Source of the DNA: Micavibrio sp.
Lineage (GTDB): Bacteria; Pseudomonadota; Alphaproteobacteria; Micavibrionales; Micavibrionaceae
Assembly (NCBI GenBank): GCA_026989265.1
Contig: JALSJP010000001.1
Span: 124,001-188,000 of the forward strand
Direction: 5' to 3'
DNA length: 64,000 nt
The translations under genes and the position numbers were made by a program. Of this stretch, positions 54,943-63,556 are shown piece by piece. Position 1 is the first letter of the stretch, and the number at the start of each line of letters is the position of its first letter. A model generated the notes under the pieces. That model saw nothing but the letters and a program-made list of their open reading frames with translations, was not told the origin of the DNA and made no database searches.

Positions 54943-55621
54943 GCTTTTTAGCATTAATCACAAATTTTACTTGAGCATTCAAACTCTCGTTTTCTGGCAG
55001 TTCAATATCATATAAAGAATCAAAACTAATACTACCCTCTGGCTCTAATATATCTTTTGGCGGGGCAATATACCATTTAGCAATAATAATATCAGAGTCA
55101 TCCATCAAAGACAGCTCTATAACAGGTACTTTTTTAGACACAGCCTCTAAATTAATAATTTTACCTCTTATATCTATTGTTTTACCGTTATTTTTGGCAA
55201 TAACTTGGTCAAAGGCAAGGTTTTGCCCTTCTATTTCTGGATTTACACCAAATAACGCATAAAAAATGCGCGTTGAAGGGTTTTTTTGTATAAAAGACGC
55301 ACTATTAGCTAATAAATACACAAAAATAACTAAAAAAACAGACGCAGCAATTGCAATGCTAATAATTTTACCTTTATCATCAGAAATATTATCAACGGGT
55401 TTAATAGCTATCTCAATTTCTTCTTCAGGCTCAGGCTCTTCTTGAGCTTCTTCTTGAGCTTCTTCTTGAACACTCTCTTCAAAATCAATTTCAACTATAT
55501 TTTCAGGCTCTTGGAACCATATTTCTTCACATGAACTGCATTTGACCTTGCGCCCCTGCTCTCCTAGCAGGTCATCATCCAAATTAAATTGAACATTACA
55601 ATTGGGACAAGTTAAAATCAT
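54803..55621 (-). CDS. Zinc-ribbon (MJ0042) and DUF3426 membrane protein with a His-rich tail
   Basis: 272 aa from the ATG at 55621 (MILTCPNCNVQF). Seen: an N-terminal CPNC...CSSC zinc ribbon (residues 5-33), an acidic Glu/Ala/Pro-rich linker with repeated QEEA units, one membrane helix (about residues 88-108), and a DUF3426 domain ending near VKFVINAKKLKTGEV. The last roughly 43 residues, rich in Ser, Pro and seven His, are read from the strand opposite the conserved 3' end of the DUF4175 gene, a 140-bp overlap. Such a zinc-ribbon gene diverging from ftsE is a common alphaproteobacterial arrangement. Function unknown. Confidence 0.8.
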   Translation of the reverse strand: MILTCPNCNVQFNLDDDLLGEQGRKVKCSSCEEIWFQEPENIVEIDFEESVQEEAQEEAQEEPEPEEEIEIAIKPVDNISDDKGKIISIAIAASVFLVIFVYLLANSASFIQKNPSTRIFYALFGVNPEIEGQNLAFDQVIAKNNGKTIDIRGKIINLEAVSKKVPVIELSLMDDSDIIIAKWYIAPPKDILEPEGSISFDSLYDIELPENESLNAQVKFVINAKKLKTGEVSDASNPAPHQGESDHQSDHEESSKPHQVPSSAPHQESSHH

Positions 55622-55704
55622 TGCAATCGGCTTCTTCTCTTTTTCACAATAGTTTAGTACATATATAAGAATAAGCAATTCCCCGCGGTCAGGCAATTAC
55701 AAAG

Positions 55705-56403
55705 ATGATTAAGTTCGATAATATAGCTTTTAAATATAGCGAGAATGGGCAAGACATTCTCCATGATGTGAATTTCACCTTAAAGCGCGGGTCTTACCAC
55801 TTTCTTTCGGGGCAAAGTGGCTCTGGCAAAACATCATTAATGAGCCTTATGTATCTAGGGCATATGCCCACAAGCGGGCAAATCACCATGTTTGGCAAAA
55901 AAGTAAATATGCTAGAGCGAGATGAGCTATCAAAGCTACGCCAAAATATTGGCGTTATGTTTCAGGATTTTCGTTTGCTAAATCATCTATCTACTTTTGA
56001 TAATGTTGCGCTCCCGCTACGCATATCAAACAGACCAGAAAAAGAGGTCAAAGACCACGTGAATGAGCTTATTGACTGGGTGGGGCTTGGCAAGCACAAA
56101 ACTGACTTGCCCCCGACGCTATCAGGTGGGCAGCAGCAACGCATAGCAATCGCTCGCGCCGTTATTGCTCGCCCTAAATTATTGCTTGCCGATGAGCCAA
56201 CGGGAAATCTTGATGATAAAATCGGCTTTCGCCTAATGGGATTATTTGAGCAGCTAAACCGCATGGGGACTACGATAGTAATCGCAACGCATAACCAAAA
56301 AATTATAGAGCAATTCGGGCATCCTTGCTTATCGCTTGTAGATGGCACATTAGAGGCTTCCCCTAGCAATAAAATAGCACAAAAGATTCGCAATGTTTTC
56401 TAA
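55705..56403 (+). CDS. ftsE: FtsE, cell-division ABC transporter ATPase
   Basis: With FtsX it links the Z ring to peptidoglycan hydrolase activation at the division site. Seen: Walker A SGQSGSGKTSL, signature LSGGQQQRIAIARAV and Walker [16 protein letters not shown], the H loop in IATHNQKI. 232 aa. The start of ftsX overlaps its end by 11 bases. Confidence 0.96.
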   Translation: MIKFDNIAFKYSENGQDILHDVNFTLKRGSYHFLSGQSGSGKTSLMSLMYLGHMPTSGQITMFGKKVNMLERDELSKLRQNIGVMFQDFRLLNHLSTFDNVALPLRISNRPEKEVKDHVNELIDWVGLGKHKTDLPPTLSGGQQQRIAIARAVIARPKLLLADEPTGNLDDKIGFRLMGLFEQLNRMGTTIVIATHNQKIIEQFGHPCLSLVDGTLEASPSNKIAQKIRNVF

Positions 56404-57337
56404 AATCAAAAAACTATATAGTCAGGCTTTAAAATATTTAGGTTTTCGCGATTATGACTTGCCGTTAAATCAAAGTGAAGATTCGCGGTTTCTTATATTG
56501 CTTGTCGGATTAATGAGCTTTTTAGCAGTGTTAGCATTCAGCGGGACATTCGCGCTTAATGACATGACAAGCCGTTGGTCTTCTGGCTTAGAAAACAAGG
56601 TGACAATAGAAGTGCCTGTTGAAACAAAAGAAGGTCATTTGCTCTCTAACAGAACTGTAAATAAAGAAACAAAGAAACTGGCGTCTAAGCTTGAGAATAA
56701 CCCAATAATAAAATCAGTAAAAATACTTAGCCATGAAGAAATTCAAGAGCTTATATCGCCTTGGATTGGTAAGGATTTAACACTGAACGATATCCCCCTT
56801 CCTGGTCTTATCGCTGTTGAGCTGCGCCGTAGCGATAGCAAAAGCCTTGATATGTTAAAAGCAAATGTAAAAGCCATCTCCAAATATGCACAGCTTGAAA
56901 CCCATCATGAATGGCTCGGCAGCCTCATATCATTTGCAAATACCCTTAAAACATTAGCATTATTTATCGCTCTTATTATTGGCGGAGCAACAGTTACAGC
57001 GATAATAGCAGGAGTAAGAACGCGACTTGCTATTCACTGCAAGGAAGTGGAATTGCTGCACCATATGGGGGCAAGTGACGATTATATATCTAGGCAATTC
57101 CAACGCCACTCTATGATCTTAGCATTTAAAGGGAGTGTGTTTGGCACATTATCGGGGCTATTTATAATGGGAATAATTGTAATGCTATCTAATGGCTCGG
57201 GGGGGTCGCTTATCCCCGCCATAGAAATCAGCTATATGGCAGTACTGTTTATTTTAGCCATCCCTGCAATAGCGGCGCTGATTGCGATGGTAGCTTCGAG
57301 ATTTACGGTCTTGCATAGCTTGCAAGAAATGCCCTAA
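56393..57337 (+). CDS. ftsX: FtsX, cell-division permease-like protein
   Basis: Four-helix membrane partner of FtsE. Seen: an N-terminal helix (about residues 36-55), a periplasmic loop, three C-terminal helices, the motif KEVELLHHMGASDDYISRQF, and the final hydrophobic block. 314 aa. It lies in ftsE-ftsX-ydcF-plsC order as in related bacteria. Confidence 0.94.
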   Translation: MFSKIKKLYSQALKYLGFRDYDLPLNQSEDSRFLILLVGLMSFLAVLAFSGTFALNDMTSRWSSGLENKVTIEVPVETKEGHLLSNRTVNKETKKLASKLENNPIIKSVKILSHEEIQELISPWIGKDLTLNDIPLPGLIAVELRRSDSKSLDMLKANVKAISKYAQLETHHEWLGSLISFANTLKTLALFIALIIGGATVTAIIAGVRTRLAIHCKEVELLHHMGASDDYISRQFQRHSMILAFKGSVFGTLSGLFIMGIIVMLSNGSGGSLIPAIEISYMAVLFILAIPAIAALIAMVASRFTVLHSLQEMP

Positions 57338-57349
57338 AATAAAAACATC

Positions 57350-57919
57350 ATGATAAAAAAGATATTTAGAATCACTATTGCTGTGTTGCTTGCCTTATGG
57401 ATTGGCGGGTATGCATTATTTATTGTAAATATTGTTGAAACAAAAAAACCTATTACCATGAAAAAAACAGACGCTATCATAGTCTTAACTGGTGGTAATA
57501 ATCGCGTGAAAACTGGGATTGAACTGTTTTCTACAGAAATATCACCGCAACTATTCATAACAGGCGTTCACCAATCTGTTACAAAATCAGAGATAACTTC
57601 CATGTGGGGCGGGGATAAAAAACTCCCTGATTGCTGCATTATATTAGGATATAAAGCCACAACTACAATTGAAAATGCATTAGAAGCGAAAGAATGGATT
57701 AACTCTAATAATATAAAATCCATCTATCTTGTAACTTCCGCCTACCACATGGATCGCGCGCTTTTGGAGTTTAAGAATATAATTAAAGATACAAATATAA
57801 TTCCTCACCCGATAAAAATAGAGCGCTCATTAAAAGATTTAAAATTCTGGGAAATAACATTTAGTGAATATAATAAAATATTATTTAGAACCGCATTAAT
57901 TATGATTGAAAGACACTAA
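57350..57919 (+). CDS. YdcF/DUF218 family protein
   Basis: 189-aa protein with an N-terminal membrane anchor (about residues 5-28) and a DUF218 domain: KTDAIIVLTGGNNRVKTGIEL, SPQLFITGV, NIKSIYLVTSAYHMDRALLE. The family is linked to envelope polysaccharide metabolism (E. coli ElyC and SanA), but the biochemical function is not settled. It starts 12 bases after ftsX and abuts the next gene. Confidence 0.85.
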   Translation: MIKKIFRITIAVLLALWIGGYALFIVNIVETKKPITMKKTDAIIVLTGGNNRVKTGIELFSTEISPQLFITGVHQSVTKSEITSMWGGDKKLPDCCIILGYKATTTIENALEAKEWINSNNIKSIYLVTSAYHMDRALLEFKNIIKDTNIIPHPIKIERSLKDLKFWEITFSEYNKILFRTALIMIERH

Positions 57920-59356
57920 ATGCCACAAATGCCGCCATTTTTTATCCGCTCTACCATATTTAACCTCTGTTTTTACGCTTTAACAGCGATTAGCTGCATA
58001 TTGCTGCTGCCTACATTATTCTTGCCACATAGTGTATTTCTTGCCATTGCTCGCGGGTTTTCATACTCGACTGCATTTTTAGAAAAATATATATTAGGGC
58101 TTACATATGAGATAAGAGGGCTGGAAAACCTTCCTACAAAAGGATCATACATCGTTGCGGCAAAACACCAATCAGCCTATGAAACGTTTAAGCTGCATAT
58201 ATTATTTAATAATCCCGCAATTGTACTTAAAAAAGAGCTGCTAAAAATTCCTTTATGGGGAAAATATCTGGCCAAAAGTGATGTTATAGCTATCGATAGA
58301 AGCTCGCCAAAGGCGGCTATAAAATCCATAAAAGAGGGCGCACAAAGAGTAGCGTCTCAAGGTCGCCCGATTGTGATATTCCCGCAAGGAACGCGCGTTG
58401 CTCCTGATATCACAACAAAGGACAAGCCCTATAAAATCGGGATTGTTAGAATGCAAGAAGCCACGGGATTGCCTATAGTGCCGCTAGCCCTTAATACGGG
58501 CGTGTTCTACCCTAAAGGCTCATGGATAAAAAGATCAGGGCATGTCGTGTTTGAGTTTATGCCTCCTATCATGCCATCAGATGATAGCTCTGAAATTTTA
58601 AGAATTATAGAGATGAAATTGGAGGAAAAATCCAGTAGATTGGCAGAAGAAGGCAAAAAAACCATTCCCTCTGCCAAATCAAACATAGGTTCTATAGCAC
58701 TGTTATTGCTGGTAATTATATATACAGCAAACTGGTTCATTGCCGCTGATATAGTAAAAAAATCCGTGATAAGCTCACTTAATGATTTGAAGAATAACAC
58801 AAATATTATTGAACATAAAATAGCCGAACCTAAAATACACGGCTTTCCATTTAAGTTAAAACTTTCCATGGGTGAGCAATTCATAAAAACCCGAATGGGC
58901 AAATTATCTGTAAAATCTATAAAAGCTCAAAGCTTACCTTTTATGAATATGCCCATTGATATAAAAACTGGAGACATCACAATTTTGGCTAATCACTGGA
59001 AAACTCCGCTGGATTTTGATGGCATAGATGCGCGCATTATTGCTGGTGATGATGCTTTGAATATAGAATATGCATATTTGGCAAAATCAGAAACTAGAGC
59101 GCAGGCATCTGGTATGATTGACTTTTCATCGCCGCCCTACCCCGTAATTGACCTTGCTCTTAAATTGATAAATTTTGAGCCAATGCTAGAAGAAATGGCA
59201 AGCTCTAACATCATAGACCCAAAAGCAGCAATGCTTGCCTATACTGTGCTGCAATCTATTGCTGTTGACGGAGTTTTAAATAGCACAATAACAAGCCAAG
59301 GAAACAAGGTGTATCTAGGGCCTATCAAAATTTTTGAGCTACCGCCTGTTAAGTAA
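57920..59356 (+). CDS. 1-acyl-glycerol-3-phosphate acyltransferase fused to DUF2125
   Basis: 478-aa two-domain protein. Residues 1 to about 245 are PlsC-like: an N-terminal membrane helix, an HX4E active-site motif in AAKHQSAYETF (H83, E88; the family usually has HX4D) and FPQGTR (154-159). They should acylate lysophosphatidate to phosphatidate, the substrate of CdsA. A second membrane helix (about 255-273) starts a DUF2125-like periplasmic domain of about 200 residues (DUF2125 is normally a separate protein of about 330 residues, next to plsC). The fusion is in frame with no stop between. Confidence 0.85.
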   Translation: MPQMPPFFIRSTIFNLCFYALTAISCILLLPTLFLPHSVFLAIARGFSYSTAFLEKYILGLTYEIRGLENLPTKGSYIVAAKHQSAYETFKLHILFNNPAIVLKKELLKIPLWGKYLAKSDVIAIDRSSPKAAIKSIKEGAQRVASQGRPIVIFPQGTRVAPDITTKDKPYKIGIVRMQEATGLPIVPLALNTGVFYPKGSWIKRSGHVVFEFMPPIMPSDDSSEILRIIEMKLEEKSSRLAEEGKKTIPSAKSNIGSIALLLLVIIYTANWFIAADIVKKSVISSLNDLKNNTNIIEHKIAEPKIHGFPFKLKLSMGEQFIKTRMGKLSVKSIKAQSLPFMNMPIDIKTGDITILANHWKTPLDFDGIDARIIAGDDALNIEYAYLAKSETRAQASGMIDFSSPPYPVIDLALKLINFEPMLEEMASSNIIDPKAAMLAYTVLQSIAVDGVLNSTITSQGNKVYLGPIKIFELPPVK

Positions 59357-59361
59357 GGTGA

Positions 59362-60234
59362 TTAAGCCTGACCTTGGTCTATGATCTCTTTTCTGATTGC
59401 CCGCGTTTCATCGAAACGTCGATAAAGATAATCCCCGTCTCCTTTGCGGATAGCCTTTTGTAGCTCGGTTAAATCCTCGGTGAAACGCTGAAGTATTTCT
59501 AACACTGCGGTTTTGTTGTTCAAGAACACATCACGCCACATTGTTGGATCAGACGAGGCTATGCGCGTGAAATCTCTAAATCCACTTGCGGAATATTTAA
59601 CTACTTCGGACTTAATATCATCTTCCAAATCATTGGCTGTACCAACAATTGTGTAAGCAATTAAATGCGGCAGATGCGAGGTTACTCCCAAAACTAAATC
59701 GTGATGCTCTGGATTCATAATATCAACATTAGAGCCGAAAGCCTCCCAAAGCTTTGTTACTGCCTCTACTGATTTTATGCTTGTATCTGGCAAAGGCGTT
59801 AAAATGCACCAGCGCCCATCAAACAGCTCTGCAAAACCTGACTCGGGGCCTGAAAATTCTGTCCCTGCTATTGGGTGAGCTGGCACGAAATCAACGCTAT
59901 CAGGTAAAGCTCCGTCCAAAGATTTTATGATCGAGCTTTTAACCGATCCAGTATCGGTAACAATCGCGCAGTCTTTCAAGTTAGGGGCAATGCTTGCGGC
60001 AACGCTGCCCATCGCGCCCACTGGTACGCATAATATAACAATATCCGCGCCCTCTACGCTACGTGCTAAGTCATTTGTCACGTAATCAGCAATGCCAAGC
60101 TCTGCCACTTTAGAGCAAACCTCTTCGCTTAAATCCGCAGCAACCAGCGTTTTGGCTAGCTTATGTTTTTGTATATTTCTGGCAATGGATGAGCCAATAA
60201 GCCCCATGCCTATAATTGTAATTTTCTCAATCAT
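59362..60234 (-). CDS. tyrC: Prephenate/cyclohexadienyl dehydrogenase (TyrA/TyrC family)
   Basis: NAD(P)-dependent dehydrogenase of tyrosine synthesis. Seen: the dinucleotide motif IIGMGLIGSSIARNI at the N terminus, DIVILCVPVGAMGSVAASI, and VPAHPIAGTEFSGPESGFAE with the catalytic His. 290 aa. It lies 19 bases downstream of the chorismate mutase gene on the same strand. The histidinol-phosphate/aromatic aminotransferase gene commonly found between them in alphaproteobacteria is absent. Confidence 0.93.
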   Translation of the reverse strand: MIEKITIIGMGLIGSSIARNIQKHKLAKTLVAADLSEEVCSKVAELGIADYVTNDLARSVEGADIVILCVPVGAMGSVAASIAPNLKDCAIVTDTGSVKSSIIKSLDGALPDSVDFVPAHPIAGTEFSGPESGFAELFDGRWCILTPLPDTSIKSVEAVTKLWEAFGSNVDIMNPEHHDLVLGVTSHLPHLIAYTIVGTANDLEDDIKSEVVKYSASGFRDFTRIASSDPTMWRDVFLNNKTAVLEILQRFTEDLTELQKAIRKGDGDYLYRRFDETRAIRKEIIDQGQA

Positions 60235-60253
60235 GATAATTCTCTTTATGTTA

Positions 60254-61063
60254 TTAAATTGTTATTACGGGATAGCCGCCAATAACGCCGCAATATAAGA
60301 AGTTACCATCTAAATATTTACAAAGAGCGAGCATTTTATCAGAAGAAGAATCTACAAACCCCTTAACCTCTAATAAATACATATTATCCGATTTATTGCT
60401 AAATATATTAACCATTTCAAATCCTGCATCTTTTGCATTATTAATGATAATATCACGATTAATGTTATTATTTAATGAGACTCCAATAAAGCTAATATCA
60501 TTATCAGATGACATAAAATCAATCTTAGATACCACCAAGGCTTTTTTAGAATCATTTGAAATATCACCGCCATATGGTAAAGCGCACACGATAGATAAAT
60601 CATTGTTTTCATCAACAAGGCTAGCCCACCACGGAGCATCTTCACCTGATTTAGTCCAAGGCATAACCGCGAAGTAAACACCGTTTCCCCTTACTTCATC
60701 AAGTGCATTTTCTGCGCTTGAAACATTGCTCATGGGTGTTTCACTGCCGAAATAATTCTTCGCAATATCCCAGTATGAGGATGAAGAAACAACAACGCTT
60801 AAACCCGTTTGCAGCAGTGAGACCGAGCTTATAAGCTCTCGCCAAATACGCACAATAGTTGAGCGCGGCAATACCCCTGAGTGACGATCTAACAATCTGC
60901 GTATTAGCTTTGCCTCACGCGCGGGATGGACAATTTGTAAGCCCGCGAGCTTTTTAGCAGCGGAAACCGATGACACAAGATCAGCCCTGCGCATAAATAA
61001 ATCATGCACCTGATTGTCTATAGAATCTATTTCTTCGCGAATATCGCTTAAATTTTTTGACAT
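60254..61063 (-). CDS. Chorismate mutase (AroQ type) with a C-terminal extension
   Basis: Converts chorismate to prephenate. The N-terminal 90 residues show the AroQ helical pattern: IREEIDSIDNQVHDLFMRRA, DLVSSVSAAKKLAGL, and LIRRLLDRHSG. The remaining about 180 residues are weakly conserved, lack the prephenate dehydratase motif TRF, and correspond to the domain of unknown role carried by alphaproteobacterial chorismate mutases. 269 aa. First gene of a two-gene aromatic operon with the tyrC-like gene. Confidence 0.88.
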   Translation of the reverse strand: MSKNLSDIREEIDSIDNQVHDLFMRRADLVSSVSAAKKLAGLQIVHPAREAKLIRRLLDRHSGVLPRSTIVRIWRELISSVSLLQTGLSVVVSSSSYWDIAKNYFGSETPMSNVSSAENALDEVRGNGVYFAVMPWTKSGEDAPWWASLVDENNDLSIVCALPYGGDISNDSKKALVVSKIDFMSSDNDISFIGVSLNNNINRDIIINNAKDAGFEMVNIFSNKSDNMYLLEVKGFVDSSSDKMLALCKYLDGNFLYCGVIGGYPVITI

Positions 61064-61139
61064 TGTCGTGTTTTTGTCTCAAGTTGAATAAGCTTTATTA
61101 CATGTCACACACATATAATCAAATGGAAGTTCAATAGTA

Positions 61140-62192
61140 ATGCCCTTAGTTGCATATAAAGATTTACCAACATTTGAGCGTCTTAAAAAAGAAGGACGCA
61201 CTGTGCTTCCTCCCGAACGCGCCGAGCATCAAGATATTCGTGAGCTTCATATTGGTTTGCTTAACATGATGCCTGACGCAGCCTTAGAAGCAACCGAGCG
61301 TCAATTTTTCCGCCTTGTTGGGGAAAGTAATCAAATCGCGCAATTATATATCCACCCATTCTCCCTGCCCGAATTAGATCGCAGCGAAAAAACCAGATCA
61401 TATATAGATCAATATTATGAGCCATTCGAAAAACTTCAAGAAGATGGGCTTGACGCCCTTATTATTACGGGAGCAAATATATCACAGCCTGACCTTGAAA
61501 AAGAGCCGTTTTGGAAGCCATTACAAGAGGTTATGGCATGGTCGTGGAATAATGTAGCCTCTACCATGTGTTCATGCCTTGCAACGCACGCCGTCATGCA
61601 ATCTCGCCATGGCTTGAAACGATCTGCCCTTCCTGATGGTAAGTTATGGGGCGTTTATAAGCATAATGTGGTGGAGCGCACTCACCCGCTTGTGCGTAAT
61701 ATGAACACTTCATTTGATGTGCCGCATTCGCGTTTTAACAATATCTCAAGCGCTCAGTTCAAACAAGCTGGCATGAAAACTTTAATAGAAAGCGCGGAGG
61801 CTGGAACTCATATAGCCGTTAGCCCTGACGGATTTCGCCTTATTTGCATGCAAGGTCATCCCGAATATGACACGGTTAGCCTGCTTAAAGAATATCAAAG
61901 AGAGGTTAACCTCTATAAATCAGGTGATAGAGCCGAGCCGCCGCCAGTTCCTGCTAATTATTTCACTGCTGATATAATGGAAAAACTTATGCAATATAAC
62001 TCGATGGATATGAGTAAATCTGAGCTTGAGCATTTGAATAAAGAAATACATGATATGCTGGAAAACACATGGACAGATAGCGCGCGCTCAACGCTGGCTA
62101 GTTGGATTGGGCTGGTTTATCAAATCACAAATGCAGATAGACAAAAGCAATTTATGGATGGGATTAATCCTGATAATCCTTTAGGAATTTAA
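61140..62192 (+). CDS. metA: MetA, homoserine O-acyltransferase
   Basis: First committed step of methionine synthesis, transferring an acyl group from acyl-CoA to homoserine. It is a glutamine-amidotransferase-like fold, with the nucleophile Cys in STMCSCLATHA (C146 by alignment to the family), IHIGLLNMMPDAALEATERQ in variant form, and the catalytic His in MQGHPEYDT. 350 aa. Whether succinyl- or acetyl-CoA is used cannot be told by eye. It diverges from the aromatic genes. No SAM riboswitch is apparent in the 76-base leader. Confidence 0.93.
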   Translation: MPLVAYKDLPTFERLKKEGRTVLPPERAEHQDIRELHIGLLNMMPDAALEATERQFFRLVGESNQIAQLYIHPFSLPELDRSEKTRSYIDQYYEPFEKLQEDGLDALIITGANISQPDLEKEPFWKPLQEVMAWSWNNVASTMCSCLATHAVMQSRHGLKRSALPDGKLWGVYKHNVVERTHPLVRNMNTSFDVPHSRFNNISSAQFKQAGMKTLIESAEAGTHIAVSPDGFRLICMQGHPEYDTVSLLKEYQREVNLYKSGDRAEPPPVPANYFTADIMEKLMQYNSMDMSKSELEHLNKEIHDMLENTWTDSARSTLASWIGLVYQITNADRQKQFMDGINPDNPLGI

Positions 62193-62256
62193 AGATAGTC
62201 ACAGCTTCCTTATTTTTCCTGAACTGACAGACCTTGTTTTCAACCCACGGCACTGC

Positions 62257-62280
62257 GTAATTGAAATTACTGTATTTTTA
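62257..62280 (+). terminator. Weak terminator-like hairpin after metA
   Basis: GTAATT/AATTAC (62257-62262 and 62265-62270, 2-base loop) is followed by TGTATTTTTATT. The stem is AT-rich and the loop is tight, so this is a tentative call. Confidence 0.3.
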
Positions 62281-62296
62281 TTCAAAAGACCTCAAA

Positions 62297-62373
62297 TGGC
62301 GCGAGTGACGAGACTTGAACTCGCGGCCTCCGCCGTGACAGGGCGGCGCTCTAACCAACTGAGCTACACCCGC
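62297..62373 (-). tRNA. tRNA-Asp (GTC)
   Basis: A 77-base cloverleaf on the minus strand: acceptor GCGGGTG pairs with CACTCGC (one G-U), D arm GTAGCTCAGTTGGTTAGAGC, anticodon GTC in CCTGTCACG, T loop GAGTTCAAGTCTC, discriminator G and an encoded CCA. Confidence 0.97.
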
Positions 62374-62416
62374 GCATTTGAGATGAGAAATGTTATATAA
62401 CTAGCTCCCCCGCTCG

Positions 62417-63535
62417 TCAAGAAAGAAATTCACTTGAATCCACATATTTCATATCCAAAGCTTCGCCCACTGGTTTATTGGTGATTTTTCCAGCGCAAAC
62501 ATTAAGCCCATTTAGGAAATTAGAATCATCGCTAAGCGCTTTTTTCCAGCCATTATCAGCCAAGCGCAAAGCATAAGGCAATACCGAATGATTAAGCGCA
62601 AGAGCAGAGCTAAGCGGCACAGCGCCTGGCATATTCGCCACGCAATAATGCAAAACCCCATCAACCACATAAGTAGGCTCGGCGTGCGTAGTGGCCTTGC
62701 TAGTCTCAAAGCACCCGCCTTGATCAATGGCAATATCAACCATAACCGCGCCGCGCTTCATGGTGGATAACATATCACGAGTAACCAGCTTTGGCGCAGA
62801 AGCCCCTGGTATAAGCACAGCTCCAATCACAAGATCAGCCTCGGTCAATGCGCGTTCCAACGTATCAATATTAGAGTACACAATATTTGCACGCCCGTGG
62901 AAATATTCATCCAAAAATCTCATTCGGGTATTTGATCGCTCTAATATAGTTACATTCGCGCCAAGCCCTGTTGCCATTTGCGCGGCGTGAAAGCCAGCCA
63001 CTCCGCCGCCAATAATAAGCACTTCCGCAGGCTTAACGCCCGGAACGCCGCCAATTAAACGACCAAGACCGCCCATATGTTTTTGCAGATTAAACGCGCC
63101 AACTTGAACGGATAAGCGCCCCGCTATCTCGCTCATAGGCTCTAGCAATGGCAGTCCATGACCATCCGCGCCAGTTACCGTTTCATAAGCAATAGCAACG
63201 CAACCCGAATCAATTAAACCTTGAGCTTGCGGCTTGTCTGCTGCTAAATGTAGATAAGTAAATAAGATTTGCCCCTCGCGAAGCATTTTGCATTCCCCCG
63301 CTTGAGGCTCTTTAACCTTGATAATCATGTCAGCTTGTTCAAAAATATCCTTGGCATTATTGGCTATTTTCGCGCCAGCATTTTTGTAATCATCATCGGT
63401 AAAATTAATTCCTAACCCTGCATTGGTTTCAATCAAAACCTCATGACCGCGAGAGGTTAACTCCTTTACCGAAGAAGGCACAAGCCCTACTCTATGTTCG
63501 AGAACTTTAATTTCCTTAGGTACTCCAATTAACAT
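62417..63535 (-). CDS. ald: Ald, alanine dehydrogenase
   Basis: NAD-dependent interconversion of alanine with pyruvate and ammonia. Seen: IGVPKEIKVLEHRVGLVPSS, the IKVKEPQ lysine motif, FTYLHLAADKP with the catalytic His, VLIIGGGVAGFHAAQMA as the NAD-binding motif, and MVDIAIDQGGCFETS. 372 aa, typical. Stands between tRNA-Asp and ispG on the same strand. Confidence 0.97.
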   Translation of the reverse strand: MLIGVPKEIKVLEHRVGLVPSSVKELTSRGHEVLIETNAGLGINFTDDDYKNAGAKIANNAKDIFEQADMIIKVKEPQAGECKMLREGQILFTYLHLAADKPQAQGLIDSGCVAIAYETVTGADGHGLPLLEPMSEIAGRLSVQVGAFNLQKHMGGLGRLIGGVPGVKPAEVLIIGGGVAGFHAAQMATGLGANVTILERSNTRMRFLDEYFHGRANIVYSNIDTLERALTEADLVIGAVLIPGASAPKLVTRDMLSTMKRGAVMVDIAIDQGGCFETSKATTHAEPTYVVDGVLHYCVANMPGAVPLSSALALNHSVLPYALRLADNGWKKALSDDSNFLNGLNVCAGKITNKPVGEALDMKYVDSSEFLS

Positions 63536-63556
63536 TTTATTTACTCCTGTTTAAAT

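Noticed and set aside
61064-61139. SAM riboswitch upstream of metA
   Set aside because: The 76-base leader shows no conserved stem pattern of the known SAM-II type riboswitches.
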